Shown here in pieces: positions 11,870 through 24,170 of a DNA stretch of 64,000 nucleotides. The stretch's first letter is position 1; every line of letters starts with the position of its first letter. The stretch is from NCBI RefSeq assembly GCF_000801105.2, contig NC_079516.1, forward strand, positions 27,131,043 through 27,195,042, read 5' to 3'. Origin of the DNA: Raphanus sativus. Lineage: Eukaryota > Streptophyta > Magnoliopsida > Brassicales > Brassicaceae. The notes below the pieces were generated by a model. It saw nothing but the letters and a program-made list of their open reading frames with translations. It was not told the origin of the DNA and ran no database searches. Both the position numbers and the translations under genes were made by a program.

Positions 11870-13083
11870 TATATATATTAAAGGAGAAACATTTTAAGAA
11901 ATTTATTCACACTATAATGGAATGTGGCAGTCTCACAATTATTTAAGAATGAACATTCACACTCTAATAAATTTTTTCACACTCTACATAAATGTGTTCA
12001 AACTATGTATTTTATGTTTTATTTTTAATATAAAATTCACATGTAAGGTTCCAAAAAATATGAATTTAAAATCCAATTCTACGATAGGATATTAATATAT
12101 GATAAAAAAACAATCCAAAACCAACTAATATTCAAATTAGGGTTGTTCAATATGCTAAACCGAAGAGTATCGAACCGAACAGAAATAGATAATACGGTTT
12201 TGTTTTGGTATATACCGTCGTAACCAAATGGATGTAATTTTATAAAAACCGTAGGATTTGGATATGGTTTGATTTATAACCGATTAAACTGAAACATGTA
12301 AATATGTATATATTTATAACGACGCATGAATATCTATTTGTTATATGAGTTGAACCATAATTATAATTTGTAAATCACTTGAGTCACTTGAATTATAATT
12401 AAGTAACAATTTACTGCAACTGAGGCTTCTTATTTTCTTAGTCTTTCTTTTTCGATATTTTTGCTTTATTTTAACAATAACTAAATTGAAGTAAAGATTA
12501 TAAATTTGATCAATAATTAGTTGAAATTCTTTACAACTTTTTTTTATCTTTAAACAAACAGAACTGTGTTCAATCGAAAACATATTAATTTGATGAACAC
12601 TAAATATGGAATAATATAAAAGCTTTTATTTCATGCTTCAGTTTTGTCTTTTATTTTTATTTTCAAAATTTAGAGCTTTGATATTAATTCTAGATTTGAT
12701 TATTTTATTAGATGATAGAAGCATTTTTTTTTGTTTTTTTATTATTTTATTTAAATATATAATATTTTTTAATAAATGACTTTTTGACAATATGACTCTA
12801 AAATTCGTATAATATATAATATGATCTCAAACTAAATAATTATTTTTGGTATAAAACCGAATAAACTGAAAACCGACGGTATATAAGCTAAATCGAACCG
12901 AAGTAAATATGAATTTAGAATAGTAGTTATATTTTACTAACCGAAATACAGTAAAAACCGAACATAACCGAAACAAACCCGATATCCGGATTGAACACTC
13001 CTAATCTAAATGAAACCGAACTATTGTTTCATTCTCCAAAACATAATAAAAATAACAACTTCAACCCGCGCCTCTTATCCTAG
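11870..13083 (+). mobile_element. probable non-autonomous Helitron remnant hosting a hAT MITE
   Basis: The left part (TATATATATTAAAGGAGAAACA, then GTGGCAGTC) resembles 5' ends of crucifer Helitrons, although the canonical TC start is not preserved. The right end ACCCGCGCCTCTTATCCTAG|T ends in CTAG followed by T, the Helitron 3' rule, but the usual hairpin is eroded. The hAT MITE at 12138-13003 occupies most of the interior. There is no coding capacity. Confidence 0.42.
12138..13003. mobile_element. hAT-type MITE, 866 bp
   Basis: The termini are TAGGGTTGTTCAA (left) and TTGAACACTCCTA (right), inverted copies close to the common hAT end TAGGGGTGTTCAA. The flanking 8-mers ATTCAAAT and ATCTAAAT agree at six of eight bases, a slightly decayed TSD. 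Subterminal regions are full of CCGAA/CGGTT motifs. No transposase is present. Confidence 0.8.
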
Positions 13084-14018
13084 TAAATTAGTAAAAGAAA
13101 TATGAAGAACATTAGTAACTGAAGATAACAGTTCCACTAATCCCATCTGCAATTCTGTGTTTTATTTAAATCAAGATCTGCCAGATTGCTGGAGCATGTA
13201 CATAGCTTGAAGCTTCGATCACTCTTTGGCATTCACCTTCTACAGGGAAATCTTGTTAAGTAAAGCAGGGTTTACTTTATCTTTTGACAATTTCATAACC
13301 TTGAACTGAGCAACACATGAGTTCGAAACTCATTCATGGTTTAAAAGTTTCCAGACAAAGGGTTGGTCGTATCTGCCATACTTGGCTAGCTAAAAAATAA
13401 GCTTTGGAACTTGGTTTTCCACTTAGGTACTGCTCAAGCTGCTTTGGGGATTCTATATAAGATCACTTCCATAACTATTTTTTTTTAATCTACACACAAT
13501 AGGTTATATACAACATGTCACGCAGAAGCAAAAATTACTTTACAATATGGTAAGATGAGATATATTATCAATGAGCCTTCAAAATGACCCGCATGAAGAC
13601 AAATATGTATTTCTGGTGTCATGTAAGGAAAATCACATCTTGAATACATCATTATTACTATTTTATGAACATCTAAATTCAAGTTAGTTGATGGTGGATA
13701 TGATCAAATAAAAACAGACATAGATACTGCAACCGAGCTCCTTCTTCCCAACAAATCTCTGTTACAATATGGTCGGGTTGGACCTGGTTGCAGACAAACG
13801 CCTGTCTTGATATCCCATAGTCAATTGATAATCATCAACAAATACAGTAGACTGAAAATAGAATGAGTTGATGTCATAATGTACAAACAGCAAATAAAAA
13901 AAGAAGCTTGTTGATCTTGGTGCCAAACTTAGCTGCAGAGGCTTTGATCACACTTCTCATATCATGTTCCGATACAATATCGAGCAAAGAAATCCTGCTT
14001 TTTTATATACCTATTACC
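13084..14018 (-). pseudogene. exon-like gene fragments, unidentified
   Basis: Two minus-strand segments read like exons. One (about 13997-13890) reads ISLLDIVSEHDMRSVIKASA, then AKFGTKINKLL, after an acceptor-like GCAG. The other (about 13860-13765) follows TTCTATTTTCAG and reads TVFVDDYQLTMGYQDRR, then LSATRSNPTIL and a stop. I do not recognise the protein. The segments lie downstream of, and on the same strand as, the PCHL-like gene at 33394-34887 once the two hAT elements between them are removed. They may therefore be the tail of that transcription unit or of a separate, now interrupted gene. The rest of the interval shows nothing clear. Confidence 0.32.
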
Positions 14019-14174
14019 CAGTGCCGGCCCTGGCATAAAGCTGGGAAGCAGTTATTTTAAGCGCCAAAGTAGACCAAATATTAAAAAGCGCCATAATCTG
14101 TAACATATGCAAGTATCCTAGTGGTTGTGTATCATTCTGTAGAGTGCCAAGTGCTGGGTTTGAACCTTGTTGGG

Positions 14175-17100
14175 CAGTGGCGGATCTAGAAAATAAATAT
14201 AATGGGGGCAAAATATAAAATGCAACTAGATAAAATAAAAAAAATATTATTTTATAATAAATCCAACAAAAAAAAATAACTATTACAAAATAATTCTACG
14301 CTCACTCATCATTTGGAATTTCGTAATCACTTTCTCATTTGAAACTGAGTCAAATAACTCTTTTTCAATAAAGCAAACCATACAATCACTTAGAAATTGA
14401 TCTCCAATTCGGTTACGTGCAGCTGTCTTCACTAGTTTCATTGCTGAAAAACATCTTTCGACACTTGCTGTCGCAACTGGCAAAGTCAGAACTAACTTTA
14501 AAAGTCTGTAAACCAAGGGATGTGCTAGATGTTTTTGAGTTTTCACCATCAAACATGAAAAATCTCCAAGATTTTCTACATTCTTAAACCTTTCGTCTCT
14601 GCGTATATTATCAATGTAGATATCAAGGTGTTGCTCTAGAGATAAAAGCTCACCATAGCTAAAATCATCTGGATATAACTTAGCTAATCGCAACAGCTTC
14701 TCTTTGTCAAACCCATGGAATGAATCAATCGGGCTTAAAGCAGCCATACAGATAAGTAGATCAGTGGTTACCTCTGTAAAACGATCGTTGAACTCTTGAA
14801 TTTGCAAATCTAGAACCGTGCAAAAGCAGTTGACCTTATAATGATGCATATTGCTTATGTTGGTTCTCTTTCTTGGATTCCTAAGATCAACAAAATCTTC
14901 TTTCATGATAAGCATCTCAACATTATGTTTCTTACAGAAAAAAGCAACTTTAGCCATAAGTGAATCCCAACCATCATCTCTAAGCTTCTGCAACTCTCGT
15001 TTAGTGGATTCTACCAGTGACATAGCATTTAAAATATCTTGATCCTTCTGTTGCAAAGTCAGTGACAAATTCGAAGTGAGCCCCAAGATATGTAACATAA
15101 AATGCAAATAGAACACACAATCAAATGTGTGAAAGTATTTGAGAAGACCACATGCTTGACGTTTCTGTAAGTCTTCCCAACCCTCATCTTGGACATACTG
15201 AAGAACTTTAATGGTAGTAGAAAACAATTCTTCCAACCTCAACAATGTTTTGTGATGAGTACCCCAACGAGTAGTCGCATGTCTTGATAAAGAACGTTCC
15301 TGATTTTGTCCTGTCCCAGTCTTAATATCACCACACTTGATTCCTTTTTCTAATTCTTCACGCTGAATTTCTCGAAACTGATCATGTCGTTTACAAGAAG
15401 CCCCAACAACATTCAACAATGTAGAAATCATATCAAAAAAATCAGCAATGTCAAAGTGCTTTTTTGCAACAGCCACCACAACTAGCTGAAGCTGATGAGC
15501 AAAACAGTGAACATAATATGCTGAACTGCTTTCTCTAGCAACCAATGATCTCAACCCATTAAACTCACCCCTCATATTACTAGCTCCATCATAACCTTGC
15601 CCTCCCATATCTAGCAAACAAATCATCTATAGCAGACTTCAGAGCTAATGAAGATGTTTCTTTTACATGAAAAACTCCAATAAACCGTTCTTTGATTACT
15701 CCCTTTTTATCAACAAACCAGAAAACCACACCATCTGCTCTTTATGAGAAACATCAGCAGACTCATCAACCAGCAAACCAAACACACCATGACCAATTTC
15801 TTCTAAAATAGCTTGTCGTACTTCTTCTGCAAAGGCATGAACAATATCTTTTTGAATCTTGGAAGAAATCATCTGGTTATTTCCTGGAGCATTTTTCAGA
15901 ATAACCTTACTTATAACGTCATTCTGTTCTCCTGTGTATTTCAAAAGCTGCAAGAAATTTCCTTTGTTCGCATCCTCTTCTTTTTCACCATGACCACGAA
16001 AAGGTAATCCTTGTCGTAACAAGAATCTTGAAGCATCAATTGAAGCATTTAAGCGAATACGATACTCATTTTTCATCTTATCATCTTGCTTAGATAGAGC
16101 ATGTACTATAGATCGATGTTGGTTCATCAAATCCTCACATTTTTGGACAACAACAATGTGACAACTGTTGGGTGGTTTACCCATATGAGTCTTCAATCTC
16201 TCTGGCTTATTCCAACTATTAAACCCTCCTTTCACAAATGCATCACTTCCACCTTGCATTCGTATCTCATCTTTAAATAAGTAGCAATATAAGCAAAATG
16301 CACTTTCTTTAGAGATGCTATACTCTAGCCAACTACCATATTGATCAAACCAAGCTGGATTGAATCGTCTTGTTCCACCTCCTTTTGATATTTGTTTAAA
16401 TTTGTGACCATAAGGTTGACATGGACCTTTAGTTAGATATCTACATATAACCTCGTCTCTTTGATTTGGAGGATAGTCCATTATGTCTTTCCTTTCACCA
16501 GGGTCAAATGACAAATCATCAATGTTGGTATCAAATACTGGAGGAGATTTCCTTTTGTCTTTCCTTTCAGCAGATTGATGTTGCAAATCTTCGACATTAG
16601 TTTCAGGTACTGAAGATGATACTTTTTTGTAGTATTTTTCCATTGATTTTTTTTTCTGAAAAAATAAAGATGTGTACGTTAGTTAAACAATACAAACGAA
16701 ACGTATGAACTTTAAAAATCCACTTTGACAATGTTGACCGAGAATAGTTTATCATGATCATCATCACATCATGCTCAGAGAAATCAAGTCAACCACTCCA
16801 CTTTTAAGAGGAAAATTCAGTTTATATAACTATAAGAAGTTGATTTTCTTTAAACTATTAGAATTAATTAGTAACTATGAAACAGAACAAATTAACAAAG
16901 ACAAAAAAAATTACCTCGAGGGAGGAGTAGAAGACGACGACAAACACAAGGAGAAAAGTTGATTAGGGTTTTTAATTGGTAAGTTAGTTAAATAATTTTA
17001 GTATAATTATGTATATCTAGTAAAATTAATAAATATATTTCTAAAGTGGGCTTTAGATAGAATGAGCTGTGGTCTGTGGGGGCAAAAATAAAAATTAATG

Positions 17101-17189
17101 GTTGTAATTTTTTTTTTAACCAAAGAAAATAAAATAAAAATTATTGTGGGGCAGTTGCCCCCTCCTCAACCAACGTAGGTTCACCCATG
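14175..17189 (-). mobile_element. hAT element, 3.0 kb, with broken transposase
   Basis: It is flanked by an exact 8-bp duplication TTGTTGGG (14167-14174 and 17190-17197). The left terminus is CAGTGGCGGATCTAG. The right terminus read inward is CATGGGTGAACCTACG, a mutated form of the CAGTGGCGAACCTACG end of the sister copy at 17337. Transcription runs leftward: terminus, leader with an AAACCCTAATCAAC motif, an intron, then the transposase reading frame. It sits inside the outer MITE. Confidence 0.92.
14283..16643 (-). pseudogene. hAT transposase (zinc finger MYM-type 1-like), broken
   Basis: The first part (16643-15696, 315 residues) has an acidic/basic leader and a TTF-type zinc-finger region (CQPYGHKFKQISKGGGTRRF, NPAWFDQYGSWLEYS, FCLYCYLF). 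Next comes the DUF4371-like start of the hAT catalytic fold, with the presumed first Asp in GLLVDESADVSH. The second part (15626-14283, 447 residues) has GQGYDGASNMRG (second Asp region), YVHCFAHQLQL, TTRWGTHHKTL, and the hAT C-terminal dimerisation motif LPVATASVERCFSAMKLVKT. Between them the expected segment is out of frame, and about 20 bases present in the sister copy (near 31175-31195) are missing. The transposase is inactive as written. Nothing else about the reading suggests a host function. Confidence 0.9.
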
Positions 17190-17711
17190 TTGTTGGGTGC
17201 CAAAACTTTTTGTTCTTTAGGCAGTAGCTTATGCTGGACCGGGCCTGCTATTACCTACACATAGGAATTGTTGTTACCGTGAAGAATGCTAATAAAAGAT
17301 AATGGTGATTACCTTTTAGTCAAGAAGTAGCATGACCAGTGGCGAACCTACGTAGGTGAAGGTGGGGGCAGCTGCCATTTTTTTTTGTTAAGAAATTAAA
17401 AACCCTAATCAAGTTCATTTTTCCTCTGTACGTCGTCTTTGACGTTCTCGAACAAGTGGTAACTTTTTGTCTTTATTAATTTGTTTTTTTATTAATATTT
17501 CATAGCTAATAGTTTATCCATTTCTTATTAACAGAGATATTTTGAAAAAAAAACCTTCAATGTGTAAGTTATTTACAAAGATGTAATATTGAGTTGTCAA
17601 CACCACAATCACTCTCAGCCCATATATTAAATTCCCCTTGTTTCACGAGAGAAATTACATCAAATGCCATTTATCAAGTTTATTCATATAATTGTGGTGC
17701 TCTTTAATATT

Positions 17712-19310
17712 GAGAAAATTGGCGAGTATACCCATATGGAGAGCCTTAATTTGGTCTCTACCTCAAAACTATTCACTCTTTTTTTTATTCCAGAAATGCC
17801 CATATCTCAGTAGTCTCTTTCTTCTCCCTACTTCTCTCACTTTTGTTTCTTCTCCACGGTCTCTTTATCTCTCTTTTTTTTATGTGTTTTAAAATTGCAT
17901 ATTTTCTCCAATTATGTTTGTTGTTCAAACTTCTACTCATCTTCGATTTATCTTCAATTACCATGTAAACATTAATTATATATTATGCTAATATTTAACC
18001 AAATCACAGTAAATCTTCACCTTCCCATCTATTGCTTGACAAAACTCTTCTTACAAATTATAAAATTTTAACATCACCTCAATATCCAGATCCTCATTCC
18101 GCAAGTATAGATATAATACAATCAAAGGTAATGGTACGGGGGGAGAAACGACATTTCCAGATCTAATTATTCATCTTATCATCGTCACTACCGACTCCGC
18201 GTCGAGGTATTCATTTGAAATATTTTTCGTGATTTGTCATCTCATACGAGTTTGTGATTCATGACCAAGACAATTCAAATATGGAATTGTGATGTTTCTG
18301 ATCGGGAATTTCTGCTTTAGATACATTTTTGGTTAGTTGTTACAAAATTTGTTATCACAAGTGAATATTGGTTAGATAGTGCGGTTTATTTGTCGTTTAT
18401 GATGCAAGTTTTATTAACCACTACGAATATGTGACAAGTAGTTGTTGCCAGTTGATACATGCTTTTATTACTTCTATACACGCGGTTACAAAATACTAGT
18501 TGTTACATCCTACATTGATTGTTAGTCGCTACATAGTTTGTTAGTGGTTACATGGTTTGTTAATGAATGCTCTGATGTTACGAAACAGTTATCTCAAGAT
18601 GCTACATGGATTGTTAGTCGCTACATAGTTTGTTAATGGTTACATGGTTTGTTAATGGATGTCCTGATGTTACGAAAGAGTATCCCTAGATGTGACATGG
18701 ATTGTTAGTCGCTATATAGTTTGTTAGTGGTTACATAGTTTGTTAATGTATTTTGATTTGTTTTTCTTTAGAAACATGATTCATTTAGACTTGAGTATAT
18801 ATTTTGTTGACTGTATCAAATATAGAGAAATTTGGTAGTACTATTTTTAATTTTATGGATTATATTGATTTCATATTCATATGACATGATAATTAACAGA
18901 TTACAATTAACTTATCTTCTTAGTATGTTAATAAACCTTGGTTTTCTGTAGTGACAGCGGCAAGGTTGAGATTAGAAAAAAATTGACGGAGGTCTGACCT
19001 TAAAAATGGATACAACAGTGTTTTGGAGAAGCTGTCAAGCCAATAAAAATGAAGAGAAATCATTACCGTATTAAAAAACATAAGAAATGATAAAGCTTTG
19101 TGGTCATGAGAGGTAATATAATTTTCTGGAAATTTTCAAATAGAAAAGGAAGAAACAGAAACGAAGGAGAAGAAGAAAGAAGAATGAAGATGATAGTAGG
19201 GGTATTTTTGAAAATTTGGGGAGAAAAAATAACAGTGTTCTATATTTCTGTCTTGTCATGGGCAAACTCCTAATATACACGTTCTATATGAGTATTTAGG
19301 CAATTGTCCC
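17712..19310. mobile_element. non-autonomous Mutator-like element (MULE)
   Basis: A 9-bp duplication TTTAATATT flanks it (17703-17711 and 19311-19319), as expected for Mutator elements. The ends GAGAAAATTGGCGAGTATAC and, inverted, GGGACAATTGCCTAAATACT are related. Similarity continues as a long, diverged terminal repeat of about 150 bp (pyrimidine-rich CTTCTTTCTTC blocks inverted at the other end). No MURA-like transposase is visible. It carries an internal tandem repeat at 18510-18748. Confidence 0.78.
18510..18748. repeat. ~92-bp tandem repeat, about 2.6 copies, inside the MULE
   Basis: The phrase GATTGTTAGTCGCTA recurs at 18517, 18609 and 18700 (spacing 92 and 91). Each is followed by CATAGTTTGTTAGTGGTTACAT or a close variant, and then by a spacer containing GATGTTACGAAA. 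It is non-coding. Confidence 0.85.
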
Positions 19311-19319
19311 TTTAATATT

Positions 19320-20703
19320 CTTATCAAAATAACATTACCTTAATGTTAAGATTACTATATTTACAGTCTACCGTAGCAGTAGCTTCTACCTTAAGTATAA
19401 GTAAAAACATTTATATTATTATTCATATATATTGTCGTGTATTGTTTATATCAAACTGTGATTAGTCTCTACAAAATAACAATAAACAGATCGTGTAAGT
19501 TTCAAAAAGAACAAACAAATGGTGTATGGTTTTATTGGTAGCATGTTTGTCGGTTGCATGATTTTTGAACAGTACCGATTATATTTGTTTTCAACTACAT
19601 GTTCCCTGGCTGCATGATTTTTAAACTGTACCGGTTATAAATTTGAAAAGATGGAGTGAATATTTAAGTTAACCATAGTGTTGAACCATGATTTTTGATC
19701 ATTGCCTAAATGAGAGTGTTAAATGCCATTTATTTTCTCAGGCAGTACAAGCCCTAGACACAACAGTCATCATCAAGCTGTTATAGTCACCTATATACAA
19801 CAGCAGCAAGGCTTCTTCAGACTTATCTATGAACAAAAACGTAAACCATAAAGTTCCAATAAACTAGCTTTCCAACAAGTATCAATAGAAGAAGACAAGC
19901 TACATGCTTCTATCACAGAACAGCTATCTATGATCAGATAAGCCCTAGACACAACAATCATCAAACTGGTCTACTCATCTTTGAAGATTAAATGATTCAC
20001 GGATACATAGTTTTTTCAAATAAAGGAAAACTGGTCTACTCATCTTTGAAGATTAAATGATTCACATAACAGCTATCTATTATCAGATAAGCCCTAGACA
20101 AAATCAGACTAAATGCATAGTTTTTTTTCAAGTAAAGGAATCATTTTTTAATGAGATCCAATGATTAACACGGATACATACATACGACCCCATATCAATT
20201 GAAAACCAAAATCGTTTTGAAACCCTAAATCGAAAGAATCCCCACATCGATTGAAACCCTAATTACAAACCAAAAGATCCTCATATCAATTGAAAACCGA
20301 AATCGTTTTAAAACCCTAAATCGATTGAAACAGAAAAACGAACCCTAAAGTGAGACGAGAACAACAAGGAACCTAATCTAATGCTTCGAGTTACCTTCGA
20401 AGATCGCGGAAGAAGACGAAAGACGACGGATCGAAATCTCCACGACGGATCGAAATCGCCTTTTCATCGTCGAGAGCTTTTTTCGCGGATTAGGTCGAGA
20501 ATGAATTTTTTTTTTGCAAAACCAAACCCAATAGCTCACGGAGCCAATCTCTCACCGCCACGTGCACTAAGGATCAAGTCCTTCGAAACCTTATTTACGG
20601 ACTGATCCTTACTTATGTTTGCTTTAATATTATTATTATAATCACATAAACATAAGATTAGCCGCTAAGGACTCGTGACATTACCCCGTTGCATATGGTC
20701 TTA
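19320..20703 (-). mobile_element. Harbinger-like 5' leader / degenerate element with internal repeats
   Basis: Read on the minus strand from 20700, the sequence begins GACCATATGCAACGGGGTAA beside TTA and is followed by CCTTAGCGG. A GC-rich leader (20380-20500) with a donor-like AAGGTAACTC and AAACCCTAAA repeats comes next. This is the style of crucifer PIF/Harbinger 5' ends. No transposase follows and no left end was found. Internal direct repeats include ACTGGTCTACTCATCTTTGA at ~19965 and ~20030, AGATAAGCCCTAGACA at ~19935 and ~20085, and a ~45-bp unit with CATATCAATTGAAAACC at ~20190 and ~20282. Confidence 0.35.
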
Positions 20704-21275
20704 TGCCCATGTGATTAATGCAGACTTATTCATGTCTTTTATCTATTATTATGTTTTGTAACTGAAATATCGTTTATTTTAGGTAAGCTTATATATAGTT
20801 CTACCAGTTTCAAACTATTCAATTTGACCGTATGAATGTATATATGGCAACTATTCAAACCATAGTGCTGTGAAAATGACACTGATGGTCCTTTGTGAAT
20901 TTAAGGTTCGTGATATACAATTAAACTTTACTAAAATTAGCACTATGCAAATTTAAGTTTCCTTAGTTCTAAATATATCTTACCTTATAAAACCATATAA
21001 TTTATTGCATGATTCGTGATGTGCAATTCAAATCTTTGACTCTTATTTGGGAATTGATTGCGATTATTTTCCAAGTAAATTTTTACCTTAAAAGTAGTTC
21101 ATTTAGAATGTGTTTTACAAGAATTTTTAATTGCTTAATATTGAACGTGATTATAATGTACTTTATCAAGAAAATTATAGTTCAATTAGTTAATCCAATT
21201 TAGTCCCTTTTAATATGAAATTTTTTTGATTGAAACATTTTCAAGTTAAAATGTCCTGTGCAGGACGCATGTCTT
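20704..21275. other. AT-rich DNA, nothing recognised
   Basis: This is low-complexity, stop-rich sequence between the Harbinger-like leader and the resumption of hAT homology. The only structure noted is the palindrome GTCCTGTGCAGGAC at about 21252. Confidence 0.4.
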
Positions 21276-21319
21276 ATCTTAGTTCTGATAGTATAAAGAA
21301 AAGCAACCTCTTATAGTTA

Positions 21320-23956
21320 TATAAATTATAAAGTAGAGTTCCCTCACTCCTAAGGGCTCCACGTCAGATTCCATGTCATAAACTCATATTCTGTACGAAT
21401 GACACGTGTCCTAGAAAGATGAAACTCATCGTTTCATTTAATCTAAACTTATGTTTTGTGTTATCTACGTTTGTTTTATTTGGGTTTTTATGGTTTTCAA
21501 CTGGGCTTCGTCTTACCTTAATGTTTCTGTGTGTAATCGTCAGGTTTAGTTAATTGCTTCTGCAAAACTCACCGCCGAAGCAAATAACCAAAATTCGACC
21601 ACCATGACCAGAAATTCCAGAAGCTAATCGATTTGAGTTCTTCAAATCCGCACTGAAATCTGTCGCCGTTAAGTAAGTCGATCAGATTCAATGCATCGTC
21701 ATTAACGCGAGCATTGACATTGATTCTCCTTCCTAACACATGTCTCATTCAATTCACATCCTCTTTTCCTCCATTGTGTGAATCCAGAGCTATAAATATG
21801 TGAGTTCTCTTCCGTGAATTACATCAGTTCATTCCTCTAAATACCTTTTTCCAAGTTCAGAGATTTAAATGGCAAAAGCTTCTTAACTACTCGCTGTTTT
21901 GAAAACCAGATCCGCCGTTGAAGTGCGACTTTTGAGTTTTTGGGAAAACAGCCGTAAGATGATAAAGGCAATGGTGATGATGAACAGACAAGCCACATTA
22001 TAAGGTGATCTTGCTTCTTCTGGTTGCAATTTTAATTTTAGACAGACTGCAACCAATTCTAAACTTACGACTTATGGCTACAGCTAGAGAAGCAACGATA
22101 GCTCATAATCAACGTGTTTTCATGTATGATTTTTTAAAGGTTCCAGTCCACAAATTGCCTTGGCAACTTGATCCCTACTCTAGATCTTATATTCTACAAT
22201 CTTTCACTAGATCATCTGTTATTTTAAGAATTGTTAGAGACTGTGTTTTTGACATTGACCCGCTTAGGAAGCATGGATAGAATGATGAAGGCATCAACAG
22301 TCGAGTCAGTTGAAATTTCTTTTCCCTGCTTTAGAAATCTGGTACGGTTACGAATCATTGTCATCAACCTTCTAATTGACTCCATCTTTCCACTCATTCC
22401 ACGATATAAATATGTAAGTTTCTTGCAGTCAAATTCATTATTTCATTCTTCTCAATTAATTTGGATATGTTCTTAAGAGAGACTTGAACAGTTGATGAGC
22501 GAAGAACATGGCAGTGTCATCTGTTTTGATTTTTTTATTCAGAACTTTATTACTTGGATTGTTGTTGTTTGATTTTATAGTAACTGTATTTCCTTTGTGA
22601 GCTATGGTGGTTATACAATTGCAGGTAATTAATCTGACGGAAGCGAAACCCCGTGAATTTGTACTGTATGGTTTAGTGTGTTTGGAGACGTTTGCAGCAG
22701 AATGAAATGACTGTGCAAGAGAAGGAAGATAATGATGCAGATCATTGTGAGTAATATATCCTTTGGCAATGAGAATTGGATTTATCAAGTTTGTGGCAAT
22801 AAAGATGCTGATAGGTGGCAGGTGGTGATGGTACCTATGATTGTATTCTTGATTGTCTTGATGAGAAACCCAATATTGTTAATCTCTAGAGATTATTCAA
22901 TCAAAATTATAATAACAATAAATGGGAATTATAGTATTTTTGTTTTCTCAGTATATGCAATTATGTACTTTTAATTAGTCTGGGGAGCTTTAGACCAAGG
23001 ATAGAGTTTCAGCTGTTGAAGGCATAATATATTATAGTCTATTTGGGAACCAAAATCTCTCTCTCTCTCTGAAATCTTAATAAGGGTCAAAGTTGGTTAA
23101 ACCCTTTACGAGAATATATGTAGAGGAAGAAGAGCAGCACGATACAACAAGTTTATGTATTTTTATCTGTATAACAATTTGTAAACAGTATAAAAATATT
23201 TATAAAACAACAATATACTCTAGAAAACTGAATATAAACGAGAGAGAGGGGGGAGAGTTCTTTAGTTTGGTGATGAGTGATGATTTCAAAAAAGATAAAT
23301 TAGTGAAAAAACTGAGATTTCGGTTTAAGTTGTTTTTCTAAAAAAAATACAAGAAAAAGAAAAAAGATTGAAGAGAGAGAAATTATAATCCAAGTTGATC
23401 CGTAAATTCACTTCAAACTTTTCTTTGTTGGATTCTTATACTGTTCTGAATTTTTTTTGGGTTATCAAACTTTTGAAAAATCACAAGAAATTATGTAAAT
23501 TCAATTCCAGTTATTAATTTATTATGAAAACATACATTATAAAGAAATAAAAATCATCTTCTAAAAATAACAAATAATATTTATTTTAAAATACCATAAC
23601 TAATTATTAAGATAGTATGGTTTATTTAGTCTTCAAATATAATAACATATACAATATTTAAACTAATATGAATATTTTTAATTAGTAACAATCATTATTA
23701 AATATTTACTTTGATTAATTAAATTATTTACTCTAAAAAATAGAGACTAATGAAGATTATTGTCACTTTAATTCAAACCAAAATGATTATTAAAAATAAC
23801 AATAAATCGTTACGATATATCGATTTTAAATTGTAATATTTTTTGCCGTTTGTTGTAAAAAATTACAATATTGTTTAACTTTTTTTAAAAATTAATATAC
23901 ATTCATATAAATCGTTTATATCGTAACTTCCCGCCCGTAGGGCGGGCCGATCCTAG
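21320..23956 (+). mobile_element. non-autonomous Helitron
   Basis: The 3' end is clear: a GC hairpin CCCGCCCGTAGGGCGGG (about 23932-23948) followed by CCGATC and CTAG, with T after it. The 5' part (AAAGTAGAGTTCCC, then CACGTCAG and GACACGTGTCC) is typical of crucifer Helitrons, but a clean A|TC start is not present and the left boundary is approximate. The interior has only short frames (for example 22005-22280) that I cannot assign, and no Rep/helicase. It lies in the leader intron of the second hAT. The sequence TAGTTATATAA occurs on both sides (about 21313 and 23957). Confidence 0.7.
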
Positions 23957-24170
23957 TAGTTATATAAACTAATCTTTTATACAATTGTACTGATTTTTTA
24001 ATAAATTGTGCCTTTGAGTAATTTTAAAAGTGGAATGGTTGACTTGGTTTCTCTGATGTTATGATGATGATGATGAAGTATTATAAAGTTCTCGGTCAAC
24101 ATCTTCTTCTTTTTCATTGTCAAAGTGAAATTTAAAATTCATAGCTTTCGATTATATTATTTAACACATC

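Larger units (their letters stand above)
14019..17246. mobile_element. small hAT MITE split by a larger hAT element
   Basis: The outer ends are CAGTGCCGGCCCTGGCATAA (14019) and GCTTATGCTGGACCGGGCCTG (ending 17246), near-inverse copies. A perfect 8-bp duplication CTATTACC flanks it (14011-14018 and 17247-17254). Without the inner element it would be about 205 bp, a typical hAT MITE. Confidence 0.85.
17520..21275. other. composite block inserted into the second hAT's leader intron
   Basis: Comparison with the sister hAT shows its leader intron breaks off near TTCATAGCTAATAGTTT (~17515) and resumes at TTCTGATAGTATAAAG (21276). The block between has no coding gene. It contains a Mutator-like element (17712-19310), a Harbinger-like leader (to ~20703) and AT-rich DNA. 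Near its right edge is a short palindrome GTCCTGTGCAGGAC followed by TTATCTTAG|T, which is Helitron-like but lacks a proper CTRR end. Its class is undecided. Confidence 0.5.

Noticed and set aside
20381..20605. 74-codon Arg-rich frame
   Set aside because: It lies in a GC-richer leader-like stretch and matches nothing; the sequence fits a Harbinger-type untranslated leader read from the other strand.
22005..22974. short plus-strand frames inside the Helitron as captured gene fragments
   Set aside because: No domain was recognised and codon content looks like non-coding Helitron interior.
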